From contig NZ_QJTJ01000007.1 of the NCBI RefSeq assembly GCF_003217295.1, forward strand, positions 1 through 64,000: a DNA stretch of 64,000 nucleotides, in the 5' to 3' direction. This DNA comes from Ureibacillus chungkukjangi. GTDB taxonomy: Bacteria; Bacillota; Bacilli; Bacillales_A; Planococcaceae. Each line of letters starts with the position of its first letter. Positions within the stretch are counted from its first letter, which is position 1. Below the pieces are notes generated by a model. The model was not told the origin of the DNA and made no database searches. It saw only the letters and a list, made by a program, of their open reading frames with translations. This document shows positions 8,811 to 16,600 of this stretch, in pieces. The position numbers and the translations under genes were made by a program.

Positions 8811-8948
8811 TTATGAACTCCATTGAATTTCCTGAATAAATAATGCAAATAAGAAGCTACCAAAAATGACAAATAAAATTATTGAAATAATTAACAGCAG
8901 CCAGCAAAATGCTAAAAAAGCTTCATCAAAAATTTTCAAATTTTTCAT
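8811..8948 (-). CDS. Small membrane peptide, 45 aa
   Basis: Unrecognised. The frame starts with ATG at 8948, behind AAGGAGATTTT, and encodes MKNLKIFDEAFLAF followed by one long hydrophobic stretch (about residues 11-38) and IQEIQWSS. Its TAA stop is part of the TAAGGAGGT ribosome binding site of the DUF5412-like gene, so the two are surely translated from one message. The strong ribosome binding site and the tight coupling are the evidence; no function is proposed. Confidence 0.6.
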   Translation of the reverse strand: MKNLKIFDEAFLAFCWLLLIISIILFVIFGSFLFALFIQEIQWSS

Positions 8949-9086
8949 AAAATCTCCTTAATTTCAGCTATATTTTATAAACGAATAAAATGGGATAAAG
9001 TTACAGATTGTGTAGTTTTTTGTTAAAACACTTGGCTAAGCTTAGTTGAACTTATACGTTTTAGCGAGTTTTATACCTTCTAATCC

Positions 9087-9114
9087 ATAAAAAAGAAACC
9101 TATATAAGGTTTCT
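9087..9114 (-). terminator. Intrinsic terminator of the 9113-9601 lipoprotein gene
   Basis: Stem AGAAACCT with AGGTTTCT, partly inside the stop codon, followed on the minus strand by six T. Confidence 0.85.
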
Positions 9115-9601
9115 ACTGTTTTGTGATATTAAGTGCAGCTACATAAGTTGCTCTGCTTTCTTCCCAGTTTCCTACTACTTCAACAATATAGTTTCCTCTT
9201 TCCTTGATCTCTTCAAATGAATTATAGGTTGCAATCACTTCTTCACTGTTCCACAACCTCAATTCGTAACTAGATGGTTCAATAGAAAATCGTACATCTA
9301 TATGTTCGGTTAGGTTCACAGTGGTACCTTCTTCGATATTGACCATTTCGTATGGAGGTGCATGATCTGTTTGAACTTGAATCACCTCCCCTGTACTCTT
9401 CTTTATATAATGCCAAGAATAAGCTCCAGTATAAGTTTTTATAACCTCTTCCCCAATCATTATTATTAACGTTGGTGGTTTTTCTTCGTGTATATCAGAT
9501 ATGGCAGGAATTTTTGTCGATGCTATCTGAGCTGATTCGTCCATATTACATCCTATCAAGAAACATATCATTAACAGGCACACTATGATTTGGATTTTCA
9601 T
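9113..9601 (-). CDS. Lipoprotein with C-terminal Ig-like domain (paralog of 37063-37497)
   Basis: A 162-residue protein with a type II signal peptide ending in the lipobox LIGC, so it should be anchored to the outer face of the membrane. The mature part looks beta-rich. The last 60 residues (PSSYELRLWNSEEV, then GNYIVEVVGNW and ATYVAALNI) align with the C-terminus of the lipoprotein at 37063-37497 (GTYIYEVTAGW, LTYIFDITI), suggesting an Ig-like fold. ATG at 9601 is six bases from GGAGG. Function unknown. Confidence 0.7.
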   Translation of the reverse strand: MKIQIIVCLLMICFLIGCNMDESAQIASTKIPAISDIHEEKPPTLIIMIGEEVIKTYTGAYSWHYIKKSTGEVIQVQTDHAPPYEMVNIEEGTTVNLTEHIDVRFSIEPSSYELRLWNSEEVIATYNSFEEIKERGNYIVEVVGNWEESRATYVAALNITKQ

Positions 9602-9834
9602 CAAAACCCTCCTTTTAAGATTAGATTGTTTTTTTTTAAAAATATTACAAAAGAAAGGACAAATTTACCGATTATTATCTCCAATTGTCCAAAACACCAT
9701 TTTTTATAGCAAAAACTTTAACTATAAAATGTTCCCTAAATTTAACTTTAAATTGAACCAACCTCCTTTCTTTCCAAAGCCGCGAAAATAGATTATACTT
9801 GATTCAACATGTATTCCATAAGGAGGAATTTCCT

Positions 9835-10026
9835 ATGACAGAGAACAACCAAAACGAAGCACCAAAAAAGAAAAGCCTGCAAGAGCTAGTAAAGCAGCAG
9901 CTTGAGAACAAAAAAAACAATGCGAACAATGGTAACGGGAAGAAGAAAACTGATCTTTCTGGCCAAAAAATGAAGAGCCAGCAGACTAAGAAGGCTAGCA
10001 ATACTCGTAGAAAAATGGGTGTTTAA
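9835..10026 (+). CDS. Small basic hydrophilic protein, 63 aa
   Basis: Unrecognised. A lysine-, asparagine- and glutamine-rich protein with no hydrophobic segment (MTENNQNEAPKKKSLQEL at the start, KKASNTRRKMGV at the end), likely disordered and perhaps nucleic-acid binding. ATG at 9835 follows AAGGAGGAATTTCCT; a longer frame to 9799 contains that site and is rejected. Its stop overlaps the ywbE start by one base (TAATG), so the two are coupled. Confidence 0.65.
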   Translation: MTENNQNEAPKKKSLQELVKQQLENKKNNANNGNGKKKTDLSGQKMKSQQTKKASNTRRKMGV

Positions 10027-10223
10027 TGAACGGGCAAAATCGTAAGGATGTAATACCTGGTATTACGGTAGATATTGTTTTAAAGAAGGATCAAAGAACT
10101 GGTACGCTTACACGAGGTATTATAAAAGATATTTTAACTAAATCGCCTAACCATCCTCACGGGATTAAAGTAAGGCTAACTGATGGGCAAATTGGACGGG
10201 TACAGCAAATTCATTCAACATAA
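10026..10223 (+). CDS. ywbE: YwbE family protein
   Basis: A 65-residue member of the YwbE family (DUF2196). It matches the family over its whole length, with PGITVDIVLKKDQRTG, the conserved GTLTRGIIKDILTKSPNHPHG block and a closing IGRVQQI. The fold is a small beta barrel and the role is unknown. It is translated from an ATG that overlaps the stop of the preceding basic-protein gene. Confidence 0.92.
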   Translation: MNGQNRKDVIPGITVDIVLKKDQRTGTLTRGIIKDILTKSPNHPHGIKVRLTDGQIGRVQQIHST

Positions 10224-10228
10224 AGATA

Positions 10229-10274
10229 AACAAAAGCATTCAAGAGCTACATCACTCTTGAATGCTTTTGTTTA
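10229..10274 (+). terminator. Intrinsic terminator after ywbE
   Basis: Perfect 17-bp stem (CAAAAGCATTCAAGAG with CTCTTGAATGCTTTTG) closing at the ywbE 3' side, followed by TTTAATT. Confidence 0.9.
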
Positions 10275-10347
10275 ATTACTGATCATATATAGAAGAGACT
10301 CATATAATCTAAATTCAGTTTACATAATAATATTATATATATATATT

Positions 10348-11055
10348 TTAACATCTTACATATTTTCGTTTAAAACCTAGGCGTCCTTTATCAAGATCCT
10401 TTTGAATTGATTCAGCTGAATTCACAATCGAACTTTTCTTGTTAGGACGTTTGATTTCAACTGAACCAATAGCATGAGCAATTTCAAGAGCCTTCTCGTG
10501 TTTTGGAATATATGAAATGCCTGCGGTATATACAAAATTATTCATTGAGGCTTTCGTTCTTTCTGGAGCATCATGAATTGTTTTTTCAATTTGGTCTAAC
10601 ATAATTGAGACTTTTTCTGGATCAAATTCATGATCTGGTCGATTCCCAAATAGCCAGCAATAACAGCTCCAGCCAGCCGACATTTTAAGCTCTTCCCCAC
10701 TTGCAATCCATTTGTCAGCAACCTGCTGTGCAATACTTGCTTCTGCTAAAGTTACTGCAACTACATAATCCGATAGCATATAAAAATACGCACCATCAAT
10801 CCAGCGCTCAAAATCTTCTTCAGTCATATACATTGGATCCGCTATAACCCCTGCAAAGTACATCGCATCGTAGTTTCCAGTAGCATATAATTGTTCTGCT
10901 AATGCTTGATCTATTTTTATTTTCTTAGCAATAGGCTTCATAGCTCCTGTTGCCACTCCAAAAATTGGTTCATGTGCTCCATTACTTATATACATCTTTT
11001 TCATGCGTTCTTTTCCAAGAGCCTCTAGCTCCTGCATAACCGTTTCGAAATTCAT
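10348..11055 (-). CDS. DNA alkylation repair family protein (AlkD/AlkC-type HEAT repeat)
   Basis: A 235-residue all-helical protein of the DNA_alkylation_repair (AlkD-like) family. It opens with METVMQELEALG-type helix, then the family stretch FGVATGAMKPIAKKI, then LAEQLYATGNYDAMYFAGVIAD and WIDGAYFYMLSDYV, and ends in basic FKRKYVRC. AlkD members excise 3- and 7-alkylpurines by capturing the base without flipping. I cannot confirm the AlkD tryptophan and aspartate residues from sequence alone, so glycosylase activity is inferred. ATG at 11055 follows GGGAGTGTAGCTAA. Confidence 0.85.
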   Translation of the reverse strand: MNFETVMQELEALGKERMKKMYISNGAHEPIFGVATGAMKPIAKKIKIDQALAEQLYATGNYDAMYFAGVIADPMYMTEEDFERWIDGAYFYMLSDYVVAVTLAEASIAQQVADKWIASGEELKMSAGWSCYCWLFGNRPDHEFDPEKVSIMLDQIEKTIHDAPERTKASMNNFVYTAGISYIPKHEKALEIAHAIGSVEIKRPNKKSSIVNSAESIQKDLDKGRLGFKRKYVRC

Positions 11056-11104
11056 TTAGCTACACTCCCTCTCAATTTAAATAACAATTCACTTTAAACC
11101 CATT

Positions 11105-11133
11105 TAAAAAAGAGCTGCAAGGAGATACAACTC
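11105..11133 (-). terminator. Intrinsic terminator of the 11171-11593 gene
   Basis: Stem GAGTTGT with GCAGCTC (two G-U pairs) followed on the minus strand by six T. Confidence 0.75.
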
Positions 11134-11170
11134 TTCGTTTTCAAGTACTTATTATAAGGATAGACTGGCA

Positions 11171-11593
11171 CTAATCTAAATTGGTCGAAAGCTGCCAAAT
11201 CACTCCGAATTTATCTTTAACTTGTCCATATGAAGGACTCCAAGGTGTTTCTTGTAAAGGCATAAGCACTTCTCCACCGACTAGTAACTTTCCATAGACC
11301 TCTCTCGACTTTTCTACGTCATCAAAAAGGATCGCTATATCTACCTGTGAGCCAGTTTGATATGGTTGGCCCGGGAATATATCAGAAAGCATAAGAAATG
11401 TATTATTAATTCTCAATTGTGCGTGGATTACACGGTCTTTTGCTTCTTCAGGAAGTGGAAATTCCGGATTTTCAGGTAATTCTCCGTAGGTTTGAACCCC
11501 TAAATTCTCAGCCTGTAACGCATCTTCATAAAATTTTACCGCTTCTTTACCGTTGCCATTCATTCTTATATAAGCATGTATACCTAAAGTCAT
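11171..11593 (-). CDS. VOC family protein, PhnB/YjdN type
   Basis: A 140-residue single-domain VOC protein of the PhnB-like group: HAYIRMNGNGKEAVKFYEDAL at the N-terminus, FLMLSD in the middle and YGQVKDKFGVIWQLS at the end. Its C-terminal strand lacks the usual metal-binding glutamate, a common trait of this group, so catalysis is uncertain. ATG at 11593 is six bases from AAGAGGTG; the GTG at 11602 overlaps that site. Confidence 0.85.
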   Translation of the reverse strand: MTLGIHAYIRMNGNGKEAVKFYEDALQAENLGVQTYGELPENPEFPLPEEAKDRVIHAQLRINNTFLMLSDIFPGQPYQTGSQVDIAILFDDVEKSREVYGKLLVGGEVLMPLQETPWSPSYGQVKDKFGVIWQLSTNLD

Positions 11594-11752
11594 CAAATAC
11601 ACCTCTTTTGTAGTTTGTGGTTTAAAACATTTATTTCAAATATTGCTACTTCTTACATGTAGATTACCATAAATATCATGCCCACTTTCAATTTATTTAA
11701 CGATTTTTATAAAAAAATGTATAACAATTGATGTGTGAGCTATACTATTAAA

Positions 11753-11951
11753 GATTTCACTTCGACTCCAACGAATTGGGAGGGTTAACCCGATGGATGG
11801 GATTCATTGTTTTCATTGAAGAACATTTTCTGAACAGCTAAAGCGGTTTTCTTAGGTTAAAATCTTAAGAATCAATGCGAAAAGCGAGGCAGCGTATCGT
11901 GGATAACTTAATGCAAGTGTAATCAAAACCCGGAATTTATTCCGGGTTTTT
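11753..11951 (+). ncRNA. Candidate structured small RNA (6S-like in layout)
   Basis: A gene-free stretch with the marks of an independent RNA. A TATACT -10 box lies at 11741-11746, though the -35 box is poor. Seven bases on, GATTTCACTT (11753-11762) pairs with AAGTGTAATC (11915-11924) across 152 bases: nine pairs with one mismatch. A local hairpin TTCTTAG/TTAAGAA lies in the 3' half, and a CCCGGA/TCCGGG terminator with T5 ends it at 11951. A closing stem, about 170 bases and a terminator fit 6S RNA, but I cannot confirm the conserved bubble sequence. Confidence 0.5.
11925..11951. terminator. Bidirectional terminator
   Basis: Stem AAAACCCGGAA with TTCCGGGTTTT flanked by T-rich sequence on the plus strand and TTTTG on the minus strand. 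It ends the RNA candidate and probably also the flavoprotein gene that approaches from the right. Confidence 0.85.
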
Positions 11952-11974
11952 AATTATGCCAATTTTTGGACTCT

Positions 11975-13333
11975 CTAATTACAGCAGCTTTCTTGGCTAA
12001 CTATATTCACACTACAAACTCCAGTTTCAGGAAGCTCAAGTTCCACTTTTTTTGATGCTTCAATATCACCTCTTAAATAGGAAACAATTGAACGAACTTG
12101 TTCATAGCCTGTTGCCATTAAAAATGTTGGTGCTCGGCCATAGCTTTTCATACCTACAATATAAAAGTTCTTTTCCGGTTGTCTTAAGATTGCTTCACCA
12201 TGTGGTCTTACTGTACCGCAGCTATGAAGATTTGGATCGATTAAAGGAGACAGCGCCTCAACACTTTCAGTTGATGAGTCAACACTTAATCTGATTTCAC
12301 TCAAAAATGAGAAGTCAGGTCGGCTACCCGTGTTCGTTATAATTTCATCAATTTCTGAAATAGCAAATTCTTCACCGAAATATTCCCCTCTTAGCTCAAT
12401 CCCGTTACTTTTCCGAGCTAGCTGATTTATCATGAATGGTGTATAGACCTTCACTTTACCACTCTCAACTAACTGATGAATTCGAATTCCAAGCTCACCC
12501 CTTGCTTTAAGGGCATCTTTTTCCTTCCCACCATACACATTTTCGACATTCAGCTTTCTCATCACCCAATAAATTTCCACGTTTTCGCCTAAAGTAGAAA
12601 GTTCAAGAATTGTATTAATCGCGGAATGACCGCCTCCAATCACTGCAACTTTTTTCCCAATATAACGCTTACGTTGTTTCCCAGATACATCTGGTATGCC
12701 ATAGAAAATTCGATCTTCAAGCTCTCTTTCTTCAGTAGTCCAAATATTATCAGCATTTACTGGATTAGGCTGTGCCCATGTACCTGTTGCATCAATAACA
12801 GCTTTTGCCTCTATTCTTTCTGTAACACCCTGCTGCTCAACATAAATAACAAAAGAACTTTGCTCTCTCCCCGAATTTTTCATCTTATCTAGACTCTTTT
12901 TGCTTACAGATAAAACTTTTGCATTCAGCTGAAGATTCTTTTTAATTTGAGGTAAGCTTGCTAATGGCTCTAAATAGTTTTCTACAAGCTCTTTTCCCGT
13001 TGGAAGCTCTTCAGCTTGTGGCTCCATCCAACCACTTTCTTTCAGTAATTTTCTCGCTATCTTATCAATATTATACTGCCAAGGAGAAAACAGTCGAACA
13101 TGAGCCCACTCAAGAATATTGTGGCCTACTCTACTGCCTGATTCTAAAACAATGAAATTTTGTTGCTTATCAGCTAAATGAGCAGCAGCTGCTAAACCTA
13201 CCGGACCGGCGCCGATAATTGCTATTGGTAAGTGGTTATTTTTATTTAATTCAGAGTTCATCATATTTTTCTTTTCATTCACTGCCCCACAAAAGCTATT
13301 TTCAACTCCACTACCTTTTACACAATTACTCAT
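11975..13333 (-). CDS. FAD/NAD(P)-dependent flavoprotein (ArsO-like), cysteine-rich ends
   Basis: A 452-residue two-nucleotide-binding flavoprotein: FAD motif IAIIGAGPVGLAAAAHL near residue 37, the phrase HVRLFSPWQYN typical of a flavoprotein group often found with arsenic genes, ATGTW, and a second Rossmann motif VAVIGGGHSAIN near residue 230. Cysteines occur at C4, C15, C440 and the vicinal pair C450-C451, which could bind a metalloid. ATG at 13333 follows GGGAGGTTATGTA. A MarR gene lies just upstream and a MarR-type operator overlaps its promoter. The arsenic link is inference. Confidence 0.7.
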   Translation of the reverse strand: MSNCVKGSGVENSFCGAVNEKKNMMNSELNKNNHLPIAIIGAGPVGLAAAAHLADKQQNFIVLESGSRVGHNILEWAHVRLFSPWQYNIDKIARKLLKESGWMEPQAEELPTGKELVENYLEPLASLPQIKKNLQLNAKVLSVSKKSLDKMKNSGREQSSFVIYVEQQGVTERIEAKAVIDATGTWAQPNPVNADNIWTTEERELEDRIFYGIPDVSGKQRKRYIGKKVAVIGGGHSAINTILELSTLGENVEIYWVMRKLNVENVYGGKEKDALKARGELGIRIHQLVESGKVKVYTPFMINQLARKSNGIELRGEYFGEEFAISEIDEIITNTGSRPDFSFLSEIRLSVDSSTESVEALSPLIDPNLHSCGTVRPHGEAILRQPEKNFYIVGMKSYGRAPTFLMATGYEQVRSIVSYLRGDIEASKKVELELPETGVCSVNIVSQESCCN

Positions 13334-13356
13334 TACATAACCTCCCAATTTAAAAT

Positions 13357-13375
13357 TAGTTGCATAATACAAGTA
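13357..13375. promoter_or_regulatory. Putative MarR operator upstream of the flavoprotein gene
   Basis: The 19-bp site TAGTTGCATAATACAAGTA. Its inner part TTGCA-N3-TACAA is a near palindrome. Apart from the middle bases it is identical to the reverse complement of the site at 13887-13905 on the other side of marR. On the minus strand it contains TATTAT, a possible -10 box, so binding would block the flavoprotein promoter. Confidence 0.75.
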
Positions 13376-13407
13376 TTTTTTATAAATAAAAGCAAGATTT
13401 CTCTTGC

Positions 13408-13854
13408 CTAATACAAAGGTTTACAACATACAGAGGATTTTGACATAGCTTCGTTTAATAAATTAAGTGAACGAATAACTGTTTCCCGTTCAAATTCATT
13501 CATATGAGAAAAGACCTCTTCTAAATAGGTATTCATAGAGTGATCAATATTGGCTGCTACAAATTTACCTTGCACTGTTAAACTTAAAATCGAAACACGT
13601 TTATCATGTGGTGAAGGTGTTTTCTTTACTAGATCCATTTGGACTAAGGTTTGTATTTGTCTGCTAAATGTAGTTATATCCATTGCTAAGGATTCAGCTA
13701 TTTGCTGCATGGAGGGCTCATTTCGCTTATCGATTTCATAAATAATATGGCTTTGAACAAGTGATATCTCAAAGTTTCCAACAGTACAGCAATTTTTATC
13801 TAATAAGCCAAATCTTCTCGTTAGTACATGGAAAATTTCACGTTTGTTTTCCAT
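13408..13854 (-). CDS. MarR family transcriptional regulator with vicinal cysteine pairs
   Basis: A 148-residue MarR repressor. The winged helix covers about residues 45-105 (PSMQQIAESLAMDITTFSRQIQTL, then the wing KKTPSPHDKRVSILSLT). It has two vicinal cysteine pairs, C22-C23 (KNCCTVG) in the first helix region and C143-C144 (SVCCKPLY) at the end, which suits a thiol- or metalloid-responsive switch. It lies between the flavoprotein gene and the divergent acetyltransferase gene, and twin operators flank it. On the minus strand TTGCAA-17-TATAAA is its probable promoter. Confidence 0.88.
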   Translation of the reverse strand: MENKREIFHVLTRRFGLLDKNCCTVGNFEISLVQSHIIYEIDKRNEPSMQQIAESLAMDITTFSRQIQTLVQMDLVKKTPSPHDKRVSILSLTVQGKFVAANIDHSMNTYLEEVFSHMNEFERETVIRSLNLLNEAMSKSSVCCKPLY

Positions 13855-13886
13855 AAATTCACCTCTTGATTTATTTATACTCTACA

Positions 13887-13918
13887 TACTTGTAATTTGC
13901 AACTATTTTATTTAAAAT
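13887..13918. promoter_or_regulatory. MarR operator embedded in divergent promoters
   Basis: The 19-bp site TACTTGTAATTTGCAACTA at 13887-13905. On the plus strand TTGTAA (13890-13895) with TAAAAT (13913-13918), 17 bases apart, is a good promoter for the acetyltransferase. On the minus strand TTGCAA within the same site with TATAAA 17 bases further is a good promoter for marR. Each half-site thus doubles as a -35 box, so one bound dimer could silence both genes. Confidence 0.8.
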
Positions 13919-13949
13919 TTTATTAATCTTAATTTGGAGGCTATTAATT

Positions 13950-14450
13950 ATGACAATTGAAATACGATTAACGGCTAAATCGGATTGGCATCAAGTAAAA
14001 TTCATTTACGAAGCAGGTATTGCTACTAAGAATGCAACCTTCGAAACCGAGGCCCCCTCGTCATTTGATCAGTGGTTCGGAAATGCTATTCCATCATGTA
14101 CTTTAGTAGCAGAAGAAGATTCAACTATTCTAGGCTGGTGTAAGCTTACTCCTGTTTCTTATCGGAAAGTGTACGAAGGTGTTGGTGAATTAAGTATCTA
14201 TATACACCCAGACGCTAAGGGAAGAGGTGTTGGGACGTTGCTACTAAGCAATCTAATAAATGCCTCTGAAACAGGAGGATTTTGGACATTGGAAGCAAAA
14301 ATTTTCTCAGAAAATGAAGCAAGCATTCATTTACATAAGAAACAAGGCTTCAAAATAGTGGGCATTCGGGAGAAAATTGCAAAAAGAGATGGAGTTTGGA
14401 GAGATGTTTTGCTGCTTGAGAGAAGAAGTCAGATGGTTGGAGTAAATTAA
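13950..14450 (+). CDS. GNAT N-acetyltransferase, phosphinothricin/arsinothricin type (ArsN1-like)
   Basis: A 166-residue GNAT enzyme resembling the phosphinothricin and arsinothricin N-acetyltransferases: IRLTAKSDWHQVKFIYEAGI, NATFETEAPS, the acetyl-CoA loop SIYIHPDAKGRGVGTLLL, and FSENEASIHLHKKQGFKIVGIREKIAKRDGVWRDV. These enzymes acetylate the amino group of the antibiotic using acetyl-CoA. ATG at 13950 follows TTGGAGGCTATTAATT. It is transcribed away from marR from a promoter that contains the MarR operator. The exact substrate is not provable from sequence. Confidence 0.8.
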   Translation: MTIEIRLTAKSDWHQVKFIYEAGIATKNATFETEAPSSFDQWFGNAIPSCTLVAEEDSTILGWCKLTPVSYRKVYEGVGELSIYIHPDAKGRGVGTLLLSNLINASETGGFWTLEAKIFSENEASIHLHKKQGFKIVGIREKIAKRDGVWRDVLLLERRSQMVGVN

Positions 14451-14457
14451 GAAAGAT

Positions 14458-14493
14458 AAAAATCTCTACTTTACCTTTAAAGCAGAGATTTTT
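14458..14493. terminator. Bidirectional terminator between convergent GNAT genes
   Basis: Hairpin AAAAATCTCT with AGAGATTTTT, flanked by A-rich and T-rich runs, between genes facing each other. Confidence 0.88.
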
Positions 14494-14496
14494 CTA

Positions 14497-15081
14497 TTAC
14501 TTATTCAACAGTTCTCCTAAAAATCGCGCTTTGATTTCTGGCCACTCTTCAAAGATGATGCTATACATTACAGTATGGCGAATGGTACCTTCCTTACGTA
14601 TCATGTGATTTCTTAAAACCCCTTCTTTCGTTGCTCCGAGTCGTTCGATTGCTTTTTGAGAGCGTACATTTTCGTGACCTGTCTTAATTTGTACTCGATT
14701 TAGCTTTAATTCTTCAAAGCAATATTTTAATAATAAAAACTTACAATTTGTGTTAATGCTTGTTCGCCAATAGCCCGGTTGTATCCAGGTTGAACCAATC
14801 TCTACCCTTTTATGATTCTCAGCTATATCTAGAAAAGAAGTACTTCCGATGATTTGATTTGTCGCCTTATCGATAATAACAAATGAATATGATATATTTG
14901 CTTCCCTTTCCTTAATAGCATTTTCAATATAAAGTTCTACCGCTTCTTTTGTTAATAATGAAACCGATAAATGCTCCCAAATTTCAGGATACATACCTGC
15001 TCTCAATATCCCCTCAGCATCCTCCAACTGGATCGGTCTTAATTCTACTATTTCATTTTCAAGATTAATTATTTTTTCCAA
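14497..15081 (-). CDS. GNAT N-acetyltransferase, RimJ/RimL type
   Basis: A 194-residue cytoplasmic acetyltransferase of the RimJ/RimL subgroup: VELRPIQLEDAEGILRA at the start, the strand VEIGSTWIQPGYWRTSIN that binds acetyl-CoA near residue 95, then NRVQIKTGHENVRSQKAIERLGATKEGVLRNH. It probably acetylates a protein N-terminus or small amine. The start is TTG at 15081, seven bases behind GGGGGGA. It is convergent with the ArsN1-like gene and divergent from the MocR gene. Confidence 0.85.
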   Translation of the reverse strand: MEKIINLENEIVELRPIQLEDAEGILRAGMYPEIWEHLSVSLLTKEAVELYIENAIKEREANISYSFVIIDKATNQIIGSTSFLDIAENHKRVEIGSTWIQPGYWRTSINTNCKFLLLKYCFEELKLNRVQIKTGHENVRSQKAIERLGATKEGVLRNHMIRKEGTIRHTVMYSIIFEEWPEIKARFLGELLNK

Positions 15082-15174
15082 TTTACTTCCCCCCTATTTC
15101 TAGTTAACTGGAAATTTGATATGATTAAAAGTATCAAAAGTGAATATATTTACCATACCAGAGGATGTGAATAA

Positions 15175-16545
15175 TTGGACATTTCAATCATTTTTTCGAA
15201 CAAACAACCGAAATATATGGATATCTATGATCAAATGAAAACGATGATTATAAATAAAACATTGAGTGCAGATGAAAAGCTTCCCTCAAAAAGAAGCCTT
15301 GCAGTTAATTTAAATGTCAGTATTCATACCGTCAAAGAAGCCTACGAGCAACTAGCAAGTGAGGGCTATATATATGGAATCGAGCGTTCTGGCTATTTTA
15401 TTTCTCATTATGACATGGAATGGGAGCAGCCTGCCATATTACGAGAAAGCAAAGTGCTAAAGGAAGCGCCGAAAGTTCAATATAACTTTAAAAATGGACA
15501 GGTCGATTCTGAAACATTTCCCCTTAATGCGTGGCTAAAAATTTATAAAAAGCATTTAAATGCTGATAATATAGCTAACTGTTCTTGGCAAGGAGACTTG
15601 GCATTAAGAGAGCAAATTTCTTTATATATAAAGAAATCCAAAGGCTTTAGTTGTGAGGCCGATCAAATATTCATTTATAGTGGTACGCAGCATCAGCTCA
15701 ATGAATTGTGTCGTTATTTTGGCATTGTAAATGTGGCAATTGAAGAACCCGGTTTTAAAAGAGCAACGGCTATTTTCCAACAAAATGGATTGCCTATTGA
15801 ATATGTTCCCATTGATGAAAAAGGAGCATCTATCCCTACAAAACCATGTCAGTATTACTACATAACACCTGCTCACCAATTCCCGCTAGGAGGTGTTATG
15901 CCTATTGAGAGAAGGATTGAATTATTAAAATGGGCAGGAGAAGCTGATTCCTATTTAATTGAGGATGATTATGATTCAGAATTTCGCTATAAAGGTAGCC
16001 CGATTCCACCATTAGCTCAAATCGACCAGCTTGAGCGTGTAATCTATTTTGGAACTTTCTCGAAAACCTTAATGCCTTCGCTCCGTATCAGCTATATGAT
16101 TTTGCCAAAAACCTTATTAGAAAATTTCAATGCCTTTTACACTGATCAAAAGACAACTGTATCTAAAATCGATCAGCAGGTGATTGCTGAATTTATGGAG
16201 AGTGGCTTATACACAAAGCATATCTCGAAGATGAGGACCTTGTACCGAAAGAAAAGATTGAAGTTAATTGAAAGTTTACAGTCTTACCTAGGTTCAGAAT
16301 TCGAAATTATTGGGGACGCTGCGGGGCTACATATTGTCGTAAAGCTACCGAATTGGCTGAATGAAACCGTTGCAATTCAACTTGCTAACAAGGTCGGAAT
16401 TGCAATCGATCCTATCTCAACCTCCTACCAGCTCAACAAAAAAGAGAATTTCGTAATGATTGGATATGGCGCAATTTCCTATGAAGAAATTGAACATGCT
16501 ACCTCACTACTTGCTTCACAATGGAAAAGTCACCATCCAGTTTAA
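15175..16545 (+). CDS. MocR-type regulator (GntR HTH fused to aminotransferase-like domain)
   Basis: A 456-residue fusion. Residues 10-75 form a GntR winged helix (LPSKRSLAVNLNVSIHTVKEAYEQL). The rest is a class I aminotransferase-like fold with YYITPAHQFPLGG, IEDDYDSEFRY and the PLP lysine in FGTFSKTLMPSLRISY. MocR proteins sense PLP and an amino compound and often activate a divergent gene; here that is the RimJ-like acetyltransferase, or the protein may act elsewhere. Translation starts with TTG at 15175 behind AGAGGATG; no in-frame ATG fits the domain start. Confidence 0.9.
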   Translation: MDISIIFSNKQPKYMDIYDQMKTMIINKTLSADEKLPSKRSLAVNLNVSIHTVKEAYEQLASEGYIYGIERSGYFISHYDMEWEQPAILRESKVLKEAPKVQYNFKNGQVDSETFPLNAWLKIYKKHLNADNIANCSWQGDLALREQISLYIKKSKGFSCEADQIFIYSGTQHQLNELCRYFGIVNVAIEEPGFKRATAIFQQNGLPIEYVPIDEKGASIPTKPCQYYYITPAHQFPLGGVMPIERRIELLKWAGEADSYLIEDDYDSEFRYKGSPIPPLAQIDQLERVIYFGTFSKTLMPSLRISYMILPKTLLENFNAFYTDQKTTVSKIDQQVIAEFMESGLYTKHISKMRTLYRKKRLKLIESLQSYLGSEFEIIGDAAGLHIVVKLPNWLNETVAIQLANKVGIAIDPISTSYQLNKKENFVMIGYGAISYEEIEHATSLLASQWKSHHPV

Positions 16546-16565
16546 TCTTAATGGTGACTTTTTAG
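16526..16565 (+). terminator. Intrinsic terminator of the MocR gene
   Basis: Stem AAAGTCACCAT with ATGGTGACTTT, overlapping the stop codon, followed by T5. Confidence 0.88.
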
Positions 16566-16600
16566 AGCTTGTTTAAATTAACATTCAGGTCATTGTTTTT

